Shown here in pieces: positions 1-7,271 of a stretch of DNA of 64,000 nt. Source of the stretch: DASUCS01 sp041166745 (GTDB lineage Bacteria; Actinomycetota; Acidimicrobiia; Acidimicrobiales; JACDCH01); assembly GCA_041166745.1 (NCBI GenBank), contig JBEEGH010000033.1, positions 1-64,000 of the forward strand, given 5' to 3'. Made by a program: the position numbers and the translations under genes. Numbering within the stretch: position 1 is the first letter of the stretch; each line of letters starts with the position of its first letter. The notes beneath the pieces are model-generated. The model had not been told where the DNA came from. It saw only the letters and a program-made list of their open reading frames with translations, and did not search any database.

Positions 1-96
1 GCGGTGGATGCGCACCAGAACCTCGCGGGGTCCCGGACCACGCACCTCGACGTCGTCGCGCACCTCGAGCTCACCGGTCCACACGATCCCCCGCAT
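1..96 (-). CDS. Zn-type alcohol dehydrogenase (MDR family), N-terminal fragment
   Basis: Only the first 32 codons are inside the window; the gene runs off the left edge. The N-terminus (MRGIVWTGELEVRDDVEV then GPGPREVLVRIH) has the typical opening of medium-chain zinc alcohol dehydrogenases, where a short beta strand is followed by the P.P.EVLVR.. segment. Its ATG overlaps the TGA stop of the upstream amidohydrolase (ATGA), so the two are translationally coupled. It would oxidise an alcohol to an aldehyde or ketone, which fits the aldehyde dehydrogenase further upstream in the same direction. The catalytic zinc ligands are outside the window, so the subfamily is unknown. Confidence 0.7.
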   Translation of the reverse strand, partial: MRGIVWTGELEVRDDVEVRGPGPREVLVRIHR

Positions 97-1883
97 CAGC
101 GGGCCCCGACGGTTGCGACGTTGGGACGGACGACCTTGCCGGGGAGTCCGGCATCGGCCTGCAGCTCGCCGTCGATCACGATGGGGACCCCGTTCACGAT
201 GGTGGCGTGCGCGCCTTCGGGCTTGGACGTCCAGCGGCCGGCTCCGTTGGGGAAGTCGTGGACGAACTCCTTGTGCGAGGGCCCGATCGTGTCGGGGTCG
301 AACAAGTAGATGTCCGCGCCGTAGCCGGGCAGCAGGAGCCCACGGTCGATGAAGCCGCACAGCGCAGCCGGGATGGCGGTGATGCGACGCACGCCCTCTT
401 CGAGCGTGAAGCCTCCCCACTCGCGCACCCAGTGGCGCAGGAAGTAGCTGTGGGCTTCGGCGCCGTCGTCGCGGTCGAGGTGGGCGCCGCCGTCGCTCGT
501 GCCGACGACCATGTGCGGGTCGGCCTGGGCGATGCGCGTACCCTCGACCCACTCGGGCGTCTCGGTCTTCCAGAGGAACTCGACGCCCAGGTCTTCGGAG
601 AGCGCGATGTCGAGCATGGCGTCCGTCGGGTGGACGCCCCACTCCGCTGCGATGTCGGTGAGCGAGCGGCCGACGAGCTTCTCGTTCTCGGGCTTGGTCA
701 CCTTGTTGACGTGCAGGACGCTCCAGTGCGGCGGCGGGAGCGTCGGGCCCTTGGAGGCCTCGCGGTTGGGGTGGTCGACCGAGTCGCGTATCGCGTCGCG
801 GAACGACGGATCGCGCAGCAGCGCGATGCGGGCCTCGACGGTCGGCGCCTCGGTGAACATGCGGTTGAAGTCGATCGCACCCTCGTACATCTTCGTGCCC
901 GCCGCCAGGTCGAAGGTCCGGTTGAACGGCTTCGACATGGCCATCGAGTACACGGCCGCACCTTGCGCGGTGGCTTCGTCGACGAAGCGCTTCGCGTTGT
1001 CCCACCCCGCCGTCGGCGCATCGACCTTCGAGCGCGCTCCGAGTCCCTGGATGATGATCGGCATGCGGGCCGCCAACGACATGCGGGTGAGCAGCGCCTC
1101 GTCCTCGGGCGTGATGCCACCGACGGCTGAGCCGGGCAGGTAGGCGATGGAGCCGCCACGGCTGTGGCCTGCGGCCGTGACGAGCGTCTCGAGCTCGGCC
1201 AGTGACGAGAACCGCGACGGCACGGGGCGGTCAGCGGAGTCGAAGTGCGTGGGCGAGTGCGTCGAGGAGAACCCGGCGGCGCCAGCGTTCATGGCCTCGC
1301 CGACGAGGGCGGCCATGCTGGCGATCTCCTCCGGCGTGGCCTCGCGCTCCTGGCATGCCTCACCCATCACGTAGCGGCGGAGCGCGCAGTGACCGACGTA
1401 GAACGCGGCGTTGATGCCGAGCTTGCCGTCGAGGGTGCCGAGGTACTCGGGGAACGACTCGAAGCCATCGAACGGGATGCCGGCCAGCGCGGAGGCGTCC
1501 ATGCCCTCGACGCGAGCGAAGAGCTGGATGAGCCAGTCGCTGTCCCCGGGGCGGAGCGGGGCGACGGAGAAGCCACAGTTGCCGGTGACCACGGTGGTGA
1601 CGCCGTGGAAGCACGACGACGTGCCGTAGGGCTCGAACGTGAGCTGCGGGTCGTAGTGCGTGTGCGGGTCGACGATGCCGGGGGCCACCACGCGCCCGTC
1701 GACGTCGAGCTCTCGGGTGCCTTGTCCCTCGACGAAGCCCACCTGGGCGACGCGACCGTCCTTGACGGCGACGTCGGCCCGCCGTCTCGGGAGTCCCGTG
1801 CCGTCAACCACGACGCCGTTGCGCACGACAAGATCGAACTCGGCCTTCGCCGTCAGACTAGAACACGTTCTAGTTTTGGGCAA
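96..1883 (-). CDS. D-aminoacylase-like amidohydrolase (KstR-box associated)
   Basis: This is a metal-dependent amidohydrolase of the N-acyl-D-amino-acid deacylase type. Visible features are the N-terminal small beta domain (FDLVVRNGVVVDGTGLPRR), the metal motif DPHTHYDPQ, GVTTVVTGNCGFSVAP, and a late VGTSDGGAH metal Asp/His segment near residue 480. It is paralogous to the protein at 17275-18993. The start is uncertain: TTG at 1883 has an AAGGGGG ribosome site four bases upstream but places a KstR-like palindrome (1857-1874) inside codons 4-9; the next usable start is a GTG near 1832. The gene is downstream of the aldehyde dehydrogenase and overlaps the alcohol dehydrogenase. The substrate cannot be read from sequence. 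Confidence 0.8.
   Translation of the reverse strand: MPKTRTCSSLTAKAEFDLVVRNGVVVDGTGLPRRRADVAVKDGRVAQVGFVEGQGTRELDVDGRVVAPGIVDPHTHYDPQLTFEPYGTSSCFHGVTTVVTGNCGFSVAPLRPGDSDWLIQLFARVEGMDASALAGIPFDGFESFPEYLGTLDGKLGINAAFYVGHCALRRYVMGEACQEREATPEEIASMAALVGEAMNAGAAGFSSTHSPTHFDSADRPVPSRFSSLAELETLVTAAGHSRGGSIAYLPGSAVGGITPEDEALLTRMSLAARMPIIIQGLGARSKVDAPTAGWDNAKRFVDEATAQGAAVYSMAMSKPFNRTFDLAAGTKMYEGAIDFNRMFTEAPTVEARIALLRDPSFRDAIRDSVDHPNREASKGPTLPPPHWSVLHVNKVTKPENEKLVGRSLTDIAAEWGVHPTDAMLDIALSEDLGVEFLWKTETPEWVEGTRIAQADPHMVVGTSDGGAHLDRDDGAEAHSYFLRHWVREWGGFTLEEGVRRITAIPAALCGFIDRGLLLPGYGADIYLFDPDTIGPSHKEFVHDFPNGAGRWTSKPEGAHATIVNGVPIVIDGELQADAGLPGKVVRPNVATVGAR
1857..1874. promoter_or_regulatory. KstR-like operator (class I), copy 1
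   Basis: The inverted repeat ACTAGAACACGTTCTAGT has 8-bp perfect arms and matches the known KstR consensus TNNAACNNGTTNNA. KstR is the TetR repressor of cholesterol catabolism in mycobacteria and rhodococci. Here the site lies at the 5' end of the amidohydrolase that ends at 96. The assignment to a KstR orthologue is an inference, because no KstR gene is in the window. Confidence 0.75.
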
Positions 1884-1897
1884 GCCACCCCCTTGGC

Positions 1898-1945
1898 AAA
1901 TCCAGTGCATCGCGACACGTTTTTGTTTCGTAGTGCACTGGATTT
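1898..1945. repeat. 48-nt dispersed palindromic repeat, copy 1
   Basis: An imperfect hairpin begins AAATCCAGTGCA and ends TGCACTGGATTT, with a T-rich centre (CGTTTTTG). Near-identical 48-nt elements lie at 12482-12529 and 61564-61611. This copy follows the stop of the aldehyde dehydrogenase by nine bases, so it could terminate that transcript. The repetition suggests a REP-type element rather than a simple terminator. Confidence 0.85.
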
Positions 1946-1953
1946 CGGCGAAT

Positions 1954-3366
1954 TCAGCCGGGCCAGATGATGCTTTGGAGCTCGCTGTAGGCATGCAGGC
2001 CGAAGACGCCGCCGTCCCGGCCGACGCCCGACAGCTTGAAGCCGCCGAACGGGGCCTCGTGGTTCCGCTGGGCGGTGTTGATCCCCACGTTGCCCGACCG
2101 CAGCTGCTTGGCCACTCGCATCGCTCGACCCGAGTCCGCTGAGAACACGTAGTCGTACAGGCCGAAGTCGGTGCCGTTGGCCAGCGCGACGCCTTCGTCC
2201 TCGTCGTCGAAGGGGATGACCACGATGACCGGGCCGAAGATCTCCTCCTGTACGACCCGCATCCCGGCCTTGCAGTCGGCGATCAACGTGGGCGCGACGT
2301 AGAAGCCGGTCGCCATGTCGGGACGCTCGCCGCCAGCCACGATCGTGCCGCCCTCGTCCGCTCCCGCTCGCACGTACGACTCGACGCGGTCACGGTGAGG
2401 TGCGGAGATCACCGGCCCGAGCACCGTGTCGGCCTCGAGTGGGTCGCCGACCTTGAGATGACCGGCCGCCGCCTGCAGACCACCGACGATCTGGTCGTAG
2501 ATGCCCCGCTGTGCGAGCACACGCGTCGGCGCCGTGCAGATCTGTCCGGAGTGGAACGCCCACACACTCGCGATCGTCGACACCGCCGTCTTCACATCCG
2601 CGTCGTCGAACACCACCGCCGCACCCTTGCCCCCGAGCTCGAGCAGCAGCCGCTTCATGTCGCGGCCTGCGACCTCGCCGATGCGCTGACCGACACCAGT
2701 CGACCCCGTGAAGCTCACCATGTCGACGTGCTTCGACGCGACGAGCGCCTCGCCCGCGGCCGCACCAGATCCGCTGACGATGTTCACGACGCCCGGCGGG
2801 AAGCCGGCCTCGCTCTGCAACAGCTCGACGACTCGTAGCACCGCCAGCGGATCCTGCGGCGCGGGCTTCACCACGACCGTGTTGCCCATCGCCAGTGCGG
2901 GGCCGATCTTGCCGGCCATGTTGACGATCGGGAAGTTGTACGGCGTGATGCACGCGACGACGCCCACCGGCTGGCGCACGACGATCGCGCTGATCAGCCC
3001 GCCCGATGCCAACGCCGTCGTGGGCATCTCACTCGGAGGCAGCGGGATCACGTTCGACTCGAGCGCGCCCTTCGCGTAACGGCGGAAGCGCTCGACACAT
3101 GTGGGCACTTGCATCGTCTTCGTGACGCGCATCGTCGCGCCGGTCTCGGCCTGCACGAGCGGAATCAGCTCGTCCATGTGGTCGCGGATCACGTCTGCCG
3201 CGCGGTCGAGCAACCGGGCACGATCCTCCGGAGTCGTGCGGCTCCACGCGGGAAACGCAGCCGCCGCGGCCTCCGTCGCCGCCTCGACCTCGTCGACCGT
3301 CGACTCCGGGGCCTTTCCCACCACCTGTTCGGTGGCCGGGTTCACGATGTTGTAGGTCGCCGACAT
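1954..3366 (-). CDS. NAD(P)-dependent aldehyde dehydrogenase
   Basis: A full-length aldehyde dehydrogenase of 470 residues, about the family norm. Motifs: FTGSTGVGQ (cofactor binding, around residue 219), LELGGKGA with the general-base Glu (around 242), and HSGQICTAPTR with the catalytic Cys (around 276), then EEIFGPV and a C-terminal GG..LSGVGR segment. It oxidises an aldehyde to an acid in the cytoplasm. ATG start at 3366. A KstR-like box lies 90 bp upstream, shared with the divergent amidohydrolase at 3486; this suggests a place in steroid or related catabolism. The specific aldehyde is unknown. Confidence 0.92.
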   Translation of the reverse strand: MSATYNIVNPATEQVVGKAPESTVDEVEAATEAAAAAFPAWSRTTPEDRARLLDRAADVIRDHMDELIPLVQAETGATMRVTKTMQVPTCVERFRRYAKGALESNVIPLPPSEMPTTALASGGLISAIVVRQPVGVVACITPYNFPIVNMAGKIGPALAMGNTVVVKPAPQDPLAVLRVVELLQSEAGFPPGVVNIVSGSGAAAGEALVASKHVDMVSFTGSTGVGQRIGEVAGRDMKRLLLELGGKGAAVVFDDADVKTAVSTIASVWAFHSGQICTAPTRVLAQRGIYDQIVGGLQAAAGHLKVGDPLEADTVLGPVISAPHRDRVESYVRAGADEGGTIVAGGERPDMATGFYVAPTLIADCKAGMRVVQEEIFGPVIVVIPFDDEDEGVALANGTDFGLYDYVFSADSGRAMRVAKQLRSGNVGINTAQRNHEAPFGGFKLSGVGRDGGVFGLHAYSELQSIIWPG

Positions 3367-3455
3367 CAGTCGGCGACCCTGGTCACGCGACCGCCAGGGA
3401 GCTGATCAGGCTGGGCTCTGGGGGCGGGGCCCCCACAAAGTTGCGGCATGGCCGG

Positions 3456-3479
3456 AAGACTAGAACGCGTTCTAGTCTT
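3456..3479. promoter_or_regulatory. KstR-like operator (class I), copy 2
   Basis: A perfect 24-bp palindrome whose core is ACTAGAACGCGTTCTAGT. It satisfies the KstR consensus TNNAACNNGTTNNA exactly. It lies between the divergent aldehyde dehydrogenase (start 3366) and amidohydrolase (start 3486), ending only six bases before the latter's ATG, so a bound repressor would cover the amidohydrolase promoter region. Confidence 0.85.
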
Positions 3480-3485
3480 GAGCAC

Positions 3486-4709
3486 ATGGGTGACCTTCCC
3501 CGCATCATCTCGGTCGACGACCACGTGGTCGAGCCACCAGACCTGTGGACCTCACGGATCACCGGCAAGTACGCCGATCAGGCGCCTCGCGTCGAGCGCG
3601 ACAAGGCCAAGTTCAACTTCGAAGGTGGCGTCTTCTCGTTCGAGAAGGGCGTGGACGACGGCGAGTGGTGCGATTGGTGGATGTACGCCGACCAGATCTA
3701 TCCGTTCCCGAAGTTGTCGGCCGCGGTCGGCTTCGAGGTACTCGACGTCACTCCGGTCACCTTCGACGAGATCCGGCCGGGCTGCTGGAAGCAGAAGGAC
3801 CGCCTCGCCGACATGGATGCCAACCACGTCGACGCCTCGATCTGCTTCCCCAACACACTCCCCCGCTTCTGCGGCCAGACCTTCTACGAGTTGGTCAAGA
3901 ACGGCGGAAGCCCCGAGCTCGCGCTGCAATGTGTCCAGGCCTACAACGACTGGATGATCGACGAGTGGTGCGCGGGCGATGCAAAGGGCCGGCTGATCCC
4001 GCTCACGATGGTGCCGTTGTGGGATCCCGAGCTCGCGGCGAAGGAAGTGCACCGCTGCGCCGATCGAGGCAGCCATGCGATCACGTTCAGCGAGAACCCC
4101 CATCCTCTGGGGTTGCCGTCGGTGCACGACAAGGACCACTTCTGGGATCCGTTGTTCAATGCGTGTGAGGAGACCGAGACCGTCGTGTGCATGCACATCG
4201 GCTCGTCGTCGCGCATGCCGGCGACGTCGCCCGACGCGCCGTTCATCGTCAGTTCGACGCTCACCTTCCAGAACGCGATGGGCTCGGTGCTCGACTACAT
4301 CTTCTCGGGCACGCTCGAACGCTTCTCGACGCTGAAGATCGCCTACTCCGAGGGCCAAGTCGGCTGGATGCCCTACGTGTTCGAGCGGGCCGACAAGCTC
4401 TGGGCCGAGCGCAGCGACAACAGCTTCGGCACCTCGCTCCCGCACGCGCCGTCGAGCTACCTCAAGGACCGCGTCTACGGCTGCATCTTCGACGACGAGA
4501 CCGGTCTGCGGAACCGCGACGCCATCGGCATCGATCAGATCTGCTTCGAGACCGACTATCCGCACGCCGACTCCACCTTCCCGCGCAGCAAGGAAGTGGC
4601 CGAGGAGATCTGCGCAAAAGCCGGCCTCAGCGACGATGAGATCTACAAGTTCATCCGTGGCAACGCCATCAAGGGCTTCGGGCTAGAGCGCTTCGGAATC
4701 GTGAAGTAG
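3486..4709 (+). CDS. Amidohydrolase-2/ACMSD-family metal-dependent hydrolase (SVDDHVVEPP type)
   Basis: A TIM-barrel amidohydrolase of 407 residues. The N-terminus IISVDDHVVEPPDLW supplies the first metal ligands (D.H), CMHIGSSSRMP near residue 235 carries the next His, and CFETDYPHADSTFP near residue 356 the catalytic Asp. ATG 3486 was chosen because homologues in this window begin at the same place relative to SVDDH. Four paralogues lie at 32259, 49675, 50981 and 54302. It could hydrolyse or decarboxylate a CoA-pathway intermediate; the true reaction is unknown. The operator at 3456-3479 implies KstR-type control. Confidence 0.85.
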   Translation: MGDLPRIISVDDHVVEPPDLWTSRITGKYADQAPRVERDKAKFNFEGGVFSFEKGVDDGEWCDWWMYADQIYPFPKLSAAVGFEVLDVTPVTFDEIRPGCWKQKDRLADMDANHVDASICFPNTLPRFCGQTFYELVKNGGSPELALQCVQAYNDWMIDEWCAGDAKGRLIPLTMVPLWDPELAAKEVHRCADRGSHAITFSENPHPLGLPSVHDKDHFWDPLFNACEETETVVCMHIGSSSRMPATSPDAPFIVSSTLTFQNAMGSVLDYIFSGTLERFSTLKIAYSEGQVGWMPYVFERADKLWAERSDNSFGTSLPHAPSSYLKDRVYGCIFDDETGLRNRDAIGIDQICFETDYPHADSTFPRSKEVAEEICAKAGLSDDEIYKFIRGNAIKGFGLERFGIVK

Positions 4710-4732
4710 CAGGCGTCGTATCGTCTCGTCCG

Positions 4733-5482
4733 ATGACGGACCTGGGCGGCGAGGTGAACCTGGGCTCGATGCTCTTCACGATGGTCGAACCCCACCGTGG
4801 TCGCGAGGTTGCCTACAACCGCTGGTACGAGCGCGATCACTTCTACGCCGGCTGCATGGTGGGCCCGTGGCTGTTCGCCGGGCGTCGCTTCGTTGCTACC
4901 CGCGCCTTGAAGGACCTGCGCTTCGGATCGGAGCCGGACCTCTTCGGCGGACGCGACCTCGGCTCGTACCTCGCGGTGTACTGGATCCTCGCCGGCCGTC
5001 ACGACGACCACGTCGACTGGGCCCTTCGACAGGTGCACTGGCTGCACGAACACGGCCGCATGTTCGCCGAGCGCGACCACATCCACACCCTCATGTACGA
5101 GCTCGCATGGGCGAACGGCCAAGGCGTACCGCCGGAACTCGCGCTCGATCACCCGTTCGGTGGACTGACGGCGACGGTCGTGAAGTTGCACGACGGCGCC
5201 ACTGCGGACGATCTCGGCACGTGGGCGAACGCGCTCCGACCCGAGCTCGAGCTCGGATTCACCCCGATTCCGCTACCGGATGATGCACCCGTCGCCCAGG
5301 CGCGCGTCGAAGGTCATGTCCTCAACTTGTCATTCACGACCGGCAGCCCGGCCGCATGGTGGGACGAACAGCAGGCCGCCGCCGAACAGCTCGAGCGCGA
5401 CGGCATCGGCACGATGCTGTGGACCGCCCCCTTCATCCCGACGATTCCAGGCACCGACACGTACACCGACGAGCTCTGGTGA
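4733..5482 (+). CDS. Hypothetical protein, EthD/ferredoxin-like-fold candidate
   Basis: A 249-residue soluble protein without signal peptide or membrane segment. The N-terminal stretch YNRWYERDHFYAGCM resembles the 'YN.WYD.EH' motif of EthD-like dimeric alpha/beta-barrel proteins, and a second similar half may follow (LTATVVKLHDG...). Acidic and Trp-rich. It lies 23 bp after the amidohydrolase and its stop overlaps the GTG start of the next gene, so all three probably form one operon. Function is not recognised; the EthD link rests on a short motif. Confidence 0.7.
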   Translation: MTDLGGEVNLGSMLFTMVEPHRGREVAYNRWYERDHFYAGCMVGPWLFAGRRFVATRALKDLRFGSEPDLFGGRDLGSYLAVYWILAGRHDDHVDWALRQVHWLHEHGRMFAERDHIHTLMYELAWANGQGVPPELALDHPFGGLTATVVKLHDGATADDLGTWANALRPELELGFTPIPLPDDAPVAQARVEGHVLNLSFTTGSPAAWWDEQQAAAEQLERDGIGTMLWTAPFIPTIPGTDTYTDELW

Positions 5483-6834
5483 TACGCGTTCCCGACCCGT
5501 GCCTGCTGGTGTTGGTGGGCGCGCCCGGCGCGGGGAAGTCGTACTGGGCGCGGGAGTGTTTCCGGCCGGAGCAGGTGGTGTCGTCCGACGGCCTGCGCGG
5601 CGTCGTCGGCCTCGGCGAGCACGACCAGCGCGCCAGCAAGGATGCGTTCGCGGTGCTCGACCTCATCGTCGAGCGGCGCCTCAAGCGCAAACTCACGACG
5701 GTGATCGATTCGACCGCTCTCGAGGCCGATCGGCGCGCGAGCTACGTCACCGCCGCCCGCAAGGCGAAGGTACCGGTGTTCGCGATCGTGTTCGAGACCG
5801 CGGCCGCCGAGTGCCGCACGCGTAACAAGCAACGCGACCACCCGGTGCCGTCCAAGATCCTCACGGGTCAGCTCGAGGCCATGGCGCGTCTGCGCGACAC
5901 CATCGGCGACGAGCAGTTCGACGCGACCTTCGTCGCCGAAGCGATCACCGTCGTCGCCCCCGAGTACGTGAACGCCCCGGCGTTCGCGGCCAGCCAGAGG
6001 GAGAACCCCGTGTCACTCCGATTCGGCATCCATGTCGCCCGCTTCGAAGAAGACATCGCCGACGTGGCGCGCACGGCAGAGCAAGCCGGCTTCACGCAGC
6101 TCACCGTGATGGACCACTTCGTCCAGATCCCGGGCGTAGGCCCCGAGTGGGAGGACATGTACGAGAGCTACACGACCCTCGGCTACCTCGCCGGCATCAC
6201 CTCGACGATCAAGCTCGGCACCCTCGTCACCGGCATCACCTATCGCAACATCGCGCATCTCGGAAAGGTCGTCGCGACGCTCGACGTGTTGTCCCGCGGC
6301 CGGGCCATCTGCGGTGTCGGCGCGGCGTGGTTCAAGCGCGAACACGAGCTCTACGGCTGGGATTTTCCGCCGAACGCACGCCGGTACGCGCTGCTCGAGG
6401 ACGCATTGCAGCTGCTCCCGCTCATGTGGGGACCGGGATCGCCGGCGTTCGAAGGCAAGACGATCACCGTGCCGGAAGCGATCTGCTACCCGCGGCCGGT
6501 ACAGGAGCACGTCCCGATCATGGTGGGCGGCGGTGGCGAACGGAAGACCTTGAAGCTCGTCGCGCAGTACGCCGACGCGTGCAACGTGTTCGGTGACGCC
6601 GCCACGGTGCGCCACAAAGTCGACGTACTGCACCAGCACTGTGCGACGGTCGACCGAGACCCCGCTGAGATCACCGTCACCCAGCTGTCGGTGCCCGACG
6701 AGAACGCGTCAGTGGACGATCAGATCGGCCGCTACCGCGAGCTGGCGGATGCCGGAGTGCAGATGGCGATCGTCGGCCTCACCCAGGTCTCCGCTATCGA
6801 GCAGTTCGCACCTGTCATCGACGCGTTTCGCTGA
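5479..6834 (+). CDS. P-loop kinase domain fused to an F420-dependent LLM oxidoreductase
   Basis: A two-domain protein of 451 residues. Residues ~1-165 are an AAA_33/polynucleotide-kinase-like P-loop domain: Walker A VGAPGAGKSYWA (around 11-22), VVSSDGLRG, and VIDSTALEADRR. Residues ~178-451 are a luciferase-like F420-dependent oxidoreductase: FGIHVARFEEDIADVARTAEQAGF, LVTGITYRNIAHLGK, GVGAAWFKRE and PIMVGGGGERKTL. GTG 5479 overlaps the upstream stop (GTGA). A strong ribosome site and GTG at 6010 lie exactly at the domain junction, so a free oxidoreductase could also be made. The oxidoreductase half is closest in this window to the protein at 14407-15246. Confidence 0.85.
   Translation: MIRVPDPCLLVLVGAPGAGKSYWARECFRPEQVVSSDGLRGVVGLGEHDQRASKDAFAVLDLIVERRLKRKLTTVIDSTALEADRRASYVTAARKAKVPVFAIVFETAAAECRTRNKQRDHPVPSKILTGQLEAMARLRDTIGDEQFDATFVAEAITVVAPEYVNAPAFAASQRENPVSLRFGIHVARFEEDIADVARTAEQAGFTQLTVMDHFVQIPGVGPEWEDMYESYTTLGYLAGITSTIKLGTLVTGITYRNIAHLGKVVATLDVLSRGRAICGVGAAWFKREHELYGWDFPPNARRYALLEDALQLLPLMWGPGSPAFEGKTITVPEAICYPRPVQEHVPIMVGGGGERKTLKLVAQYADACNVFGDAATVRHKVDVLHQHCATVDRDPAEITVTQLSVPDENASVDDQIGRYRELADAGVQMAIVGLTQVSAIEQFAPVIDAFR
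5996..6012 (+). promoter_or_regulatory. Possible internal ribosome site and GTG start
   Basis: AGAGGGAG followed after six bases by GTG (6010-6012) lies in frame at the junction between the kinase and LLM domains of the fusion gene. The residues that follow (VSLRFGIHVARF) are a normal N-terminus for stand-alone LLM enzymes. This may be a relic of two cistrons that lost the intervening stop, or an active second start. Confidence 0.5.
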
Positions 6835-7257
6835 CTAGCCCAGCTGCTGTAACACGTCGCTCATCTGGTCGCGAAACTCACGGAGCTCCGCCCGGTGGGC
6901 GGCGGACAGCCGCTCCAGGATCCTCGACCCGGTCGGTGTGAGCCACAAACGCTGCCGGCGGCGATCCTCGGGGTCGGTCTGACGACGGAGGAACTGGGAA
7001 GCGACCGCGCGGTCCACCAACTCGACTACCGAGTTGTGCTGCAGCTGGAGGTGGTCGGCGACGTCGCCGATCGTCGGCGCCTCTCCTGACGGGAAACCGC
7101 GAACCGCCAGGAGTAGCTGGTGCTGATTCGGCGTCAACCCCTCACGGCGGGCGGCCTCCTCCGAGAACCGAAGGAAGACGCGCAGCGCGTGCCTGAACTC
7201 AGCGAGGGTCCGGTAGTCGCGGTCGGCGAGCACACTTTTGAGAATACCTCGTGACAC
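6835..7257 (-). CDS. MarR-family transcriptional regulator
   Basis: A 140-residue winged-helix protein. The helix-turn-helix lies at about residues 60-85 (TIGDVADHLQLQHNSVVELVDRAV), followed by the wing with DPEDRRRQRLWLTPTG, a hallmark of MarR proteins. GTG start at 7257 overlaps a small palindrome. It is divergent from the ClC transporter gene, with 14 bp between starts, and probably controls it and itself. The ligand is unknown. Its stop at 6835 directly abuts the stop of the fusion gene on the other strand. Confidence 0.85.
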   Translation of the reverse strand: MSRGILKSVLADRDYRTLAEFRHALRVFLRFSEEAARREGLTPNQHQLLLAVRGFPSGEAPTIGDVADHLQLQHNSVVELVDRAVASQFLRRQTDPEDRRRQRLWLTPTGSRILERLSAAHRAELREFRDQMSDVLQQLG

Positions 7258-7268
7258 GATACTTTTGA
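7234..7268. promoter_or_regulatory. Candidate MarR operator region
   Basis: The short gap between the divergent marR and clc genes contains the 11-bp inverted repeat TCGTGACACGA (7249-7259) flanked by two direct copies of ACTTTTGA (7234-7241 and 7261-7268). A site covering both start codons would allow one MarR dimer to repress both genes. This is inferred from position and symmetry only. Confidence 0.4.
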
Positions 7269-7271
7269 CGC

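Noticed and set aside
207..1130. Long plus-strand open frame opposite the first amidohydrolase
   Set aside because: Arg- and Val-rich composition typical of antisense frames in high-GC genes; the minus strand carries a clear family match.
3419..3435. GC-only hairpin TGGGGGC/GCCCCCA upstream of the aldehyde dehydrogenase
   Set aside because: It may be a leader hairpin, but short all-GC stems arise by chance in this composition; not listed as a feature.
6835..7257. MarR protein as a control for the degradation genes
   Set aside because: Its only shared promoter region is with the ClC transporter, and none of the three operator classes lies near it.
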